In this document: positions 62,899 to 64,000 of the stretch, one piece after another
Numbering within the stretch: position 1 is the stretch's first letter
Layout: each line of letters opens with the position of its first letter
Assembly (NCBI RefSeq): GCF_037860755.1
Contig: NZ_JBBEOI010000001.1
Coordinates: 95,561-159,560, forward strand
Reading direction: 5' to 3'
Source: Aquipuribacter hungaricus
Lineage (GTDB): Bacteria; Actinomycetota; Actinomycetes; Actinomycetales; JBBAYJ01
DNA length: 64,000 bases
The notes under the pieces: generated by a model
Told to the model about the DNA's origin: nothing
Seen by the model: the letters and a program-made list of their open reading frames with translations, nothing else
The model's database searches: none
Made by a program: the position numbers and the translations under genes

Positions 62899-64000
62899 GT
62901 GGTCGTCCCGGCTGCGGGCGAGCACGGGGCGGGCTTCGACGAAGCCCGCTCCGCCGCCCGCGGTCTGGGGTCCGCCCTGGCCCCTGCCCCGGTGACCGTC
63001 CCGGTCGGCGAGGCCCTCGGCACGGTGCTCGCCGCACCGCTGCACGCCCTGGGCGACGTGCCCGCCGCCGACGCCTCGGCGATGGACGGGTTCGCGGTCC
63101 GCGGTCCCGGGCCGTGGCGGGTGGTCGGGCAGGCGCTCGCCGGCGCCGGACCGTCGGCCCCGCTCGACGACGGGCACGCGGTCGAGGTCGCCACCGGCGC
63201 GCTCGTCCCCGCCGGCACCGACCGGGTGCTGCCCGTCGAGGTCGTCCGACTGGTCGGTGCTGCCGCCGGCGCGGATGCCGTCGTCCACCTCGACGGTACC
63301 CCGCCGGACCGCCGGCACGTCCGTCCGCGCGGCGAGGAGTGCTCGGCCGGGGAGCCGCTGCTGCCCGCGGGCCGTCGTGTGGTCCCCGGGGTGCTGGGGC
63401 TCGCGGCGAGCACCGGCTCGGACTGCCTGCAGGTCAGGCGCCGGCCGCGGGTCGCGGCGCTGCTCACCGGCGACGAGGTGGTGGCGGCCGGGCTGCCCGT
63501 GCCCGGGCAGGTGCGGGACGCGGTCGGCCCGCTGCTGCCGGGGGCGGTGGCCTCGCTCGGCGGCGACCTCGTGGCGCTCGAGCGGTGCGGCGACGCCCCG
63601 GGCGAGCTGGACGCGGCGCTGGAGCGTCTGGGCTCGGGCGGGGCCGACGTGCTCCTCACGTGCGGGATGGCCGGCAGCGGGCCGGCCGACCGGCTGCGAC
63701 CGTGGCTGGCCCGGACCGGCGCGCGCCTGGTGGTCGACGGCGTCGAGGTCCGCCCCGGGCACCCGATGCTCCTGGCGTCCCTGCCCGGCGGCACCCCGCT
63801 CGTGGGGCTGCCCGGCAACCCGCTGGCCGCGGTGGCGGCGCTGCTCGGGCTGCTCGGCCCGCTGCTCGACGGCCTCTCGGGCCTGACGCCGCCGGTGCGT
63901 GCCGAGGCGGTGCTCACCGACTGGGAGCCGCGCGGCCGCCCGGCGACCGTCCTCCTGCCCGTCCGCCGGCGCCCGGACGGGGCGGTCGAGCCGGCGGGAC
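62899..64000 (+). CDS. moeA: Molybdopterin molybdenumtransferase MoeA (runs off the window)
   Basis: The visible 367 residues contain DVPAADASAMDGFAVR (the MoeA domain I signature), EVATGALVPAGTDRVLPVE, LLTGDEVVAAG, and VLLTCGMAGSGPADRL...PGHPMLLASLPGGTPLVGLPGNPLAAV. MoeA inserts molybdate into the pterin, needed by both Mo enzymes here. The GTG start, 6 bases after the previous stop, is the best choice. The C-terminal domain is cut by the window edge. Confidence 0.9.
   Translation, partial: MVVPAAGEHGAGFDEARSAARGLGSALAPAPVTVPVGEALGTVLAAPLHALGDVPAADASAMDGFAVRGPGPWRVVGQALAGAGPSAPLDDGHAVEVATGALVPAGTDRVLPVEVVRLVGAAAGADAVVHLDGTPPDRRHVRPRGEECSAGEPLLPAGRRVVPGVLGLAASTGSDCLQVRRRPRVAALLTGDEVVAAGLPVPGQVRDAVGPLLPGAVASLGGDLVALERCGDAPGELDAALERLGSGGADVLLTCGMAGSGPADRLRPWLARTGARLVVDGVEVRPGHPMLLASLPGGTPLVGLPGNPLAAVAALLGLLGPLLDGLSGLTPPVRAEAVLTDWEPRGRPATVLLPVRRRPDGAVEPAG

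Overview
The window is about 64 kb of very GC-rich DNA (mostly above 70 % by eye) with the gene content of an actinomycete. Marks of this phylum are a SigL/SigK-type ECF sigma factor with a zinc anti-sigma factor, an F420-type LLM oxidoreductase, a desaturase/ferredoxin-reductase pair like mycobacterial DesA3/Rv3230c, an EspR-like regulator and an SCO6880-type conjugation system. I cannot name the genus from the sequence alone.

Left chromosomal part (1-12026). A five-gene minus-strand operon (DUF305 lipoprotein, WD/BNR-like lipoprotein, redoxin-like protein, membrane protein, lgt cut by the window edge) is followed by envelope genes (DUF6153, a secreted protein, a DUF7282-like lipoprotein, a cupredoxin lipoprotein). 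The ECF sigma/anti-sigma pair reads away from the cupredoxin. Three exact TGAACC-N16-CGTGTC promoters tie the cupredoxin operon, the secreted protein and the sigma operon into one small self-regulated regulon. Next come a YeiH-type exporter, a DUF202 protein, and an operon of a molybdopterin oxidoreductase that has lost its Fe-S cysteines, a ferritin-like protein and an acetate-type YaaH transporter.

Genomic island (about 12.1-49.49 kb). Its right end abuts the 3' end of an intact tRNA-Ser(UGA) gene at 49487-49576. A decayed copy of the same tRNA's 3' two-thirds lies at 12289-12345 in the same orientation, as expected for a displaced attachment site. From left to right the island holds: a Fic protein; the Pnkp-Hen1 RNA-repair pair; a low-GC block with an unrecognised 815-aa PD-(D/E)XK-like protein and a 176-aa protein; an EspR-like regulator; a conjugation module (peptidoglycan hydrolase, VirB2/B8/B6-like proteins, SCO6880, VirB4 ATPase, TraG/VirD4 coupling protein, DUF4913, and a MobC/relaxase pair with a possible oriT); a 5.7-kb segment bracketed by inverted copies of a structured ~300-bp repeat and carrying a serine recombinase, a SDR/regulator pair and small genes; and an integrase/excisionase/replication-initiator operon followed by a DUF5919 regulator, a Nudix hydrolase and an HD hydrolase. 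This is best read as an integrative conjugative element, possibly stacked on an older insertion carrying the RNA-repair genes.

Right chromosomal part (49487-64000). It contains an OsmC-chorismate mutase fusion, a His-rich protein with a DUF4331 protein and a Tat-signal protein, and the ferredoxin reductase/fatty-acid desaturase operon behind a strong palindromic operator. After these come DUF3140, an F420-type oxidoreductase, a TetR regulator with two upstream operators, and a formate/oxalate cluster: fdhD, an OFA-type transporter with a 52-residue small subunit, an FdhF/YdeP-type molybdoenzyme, and moeA running off the window edge.
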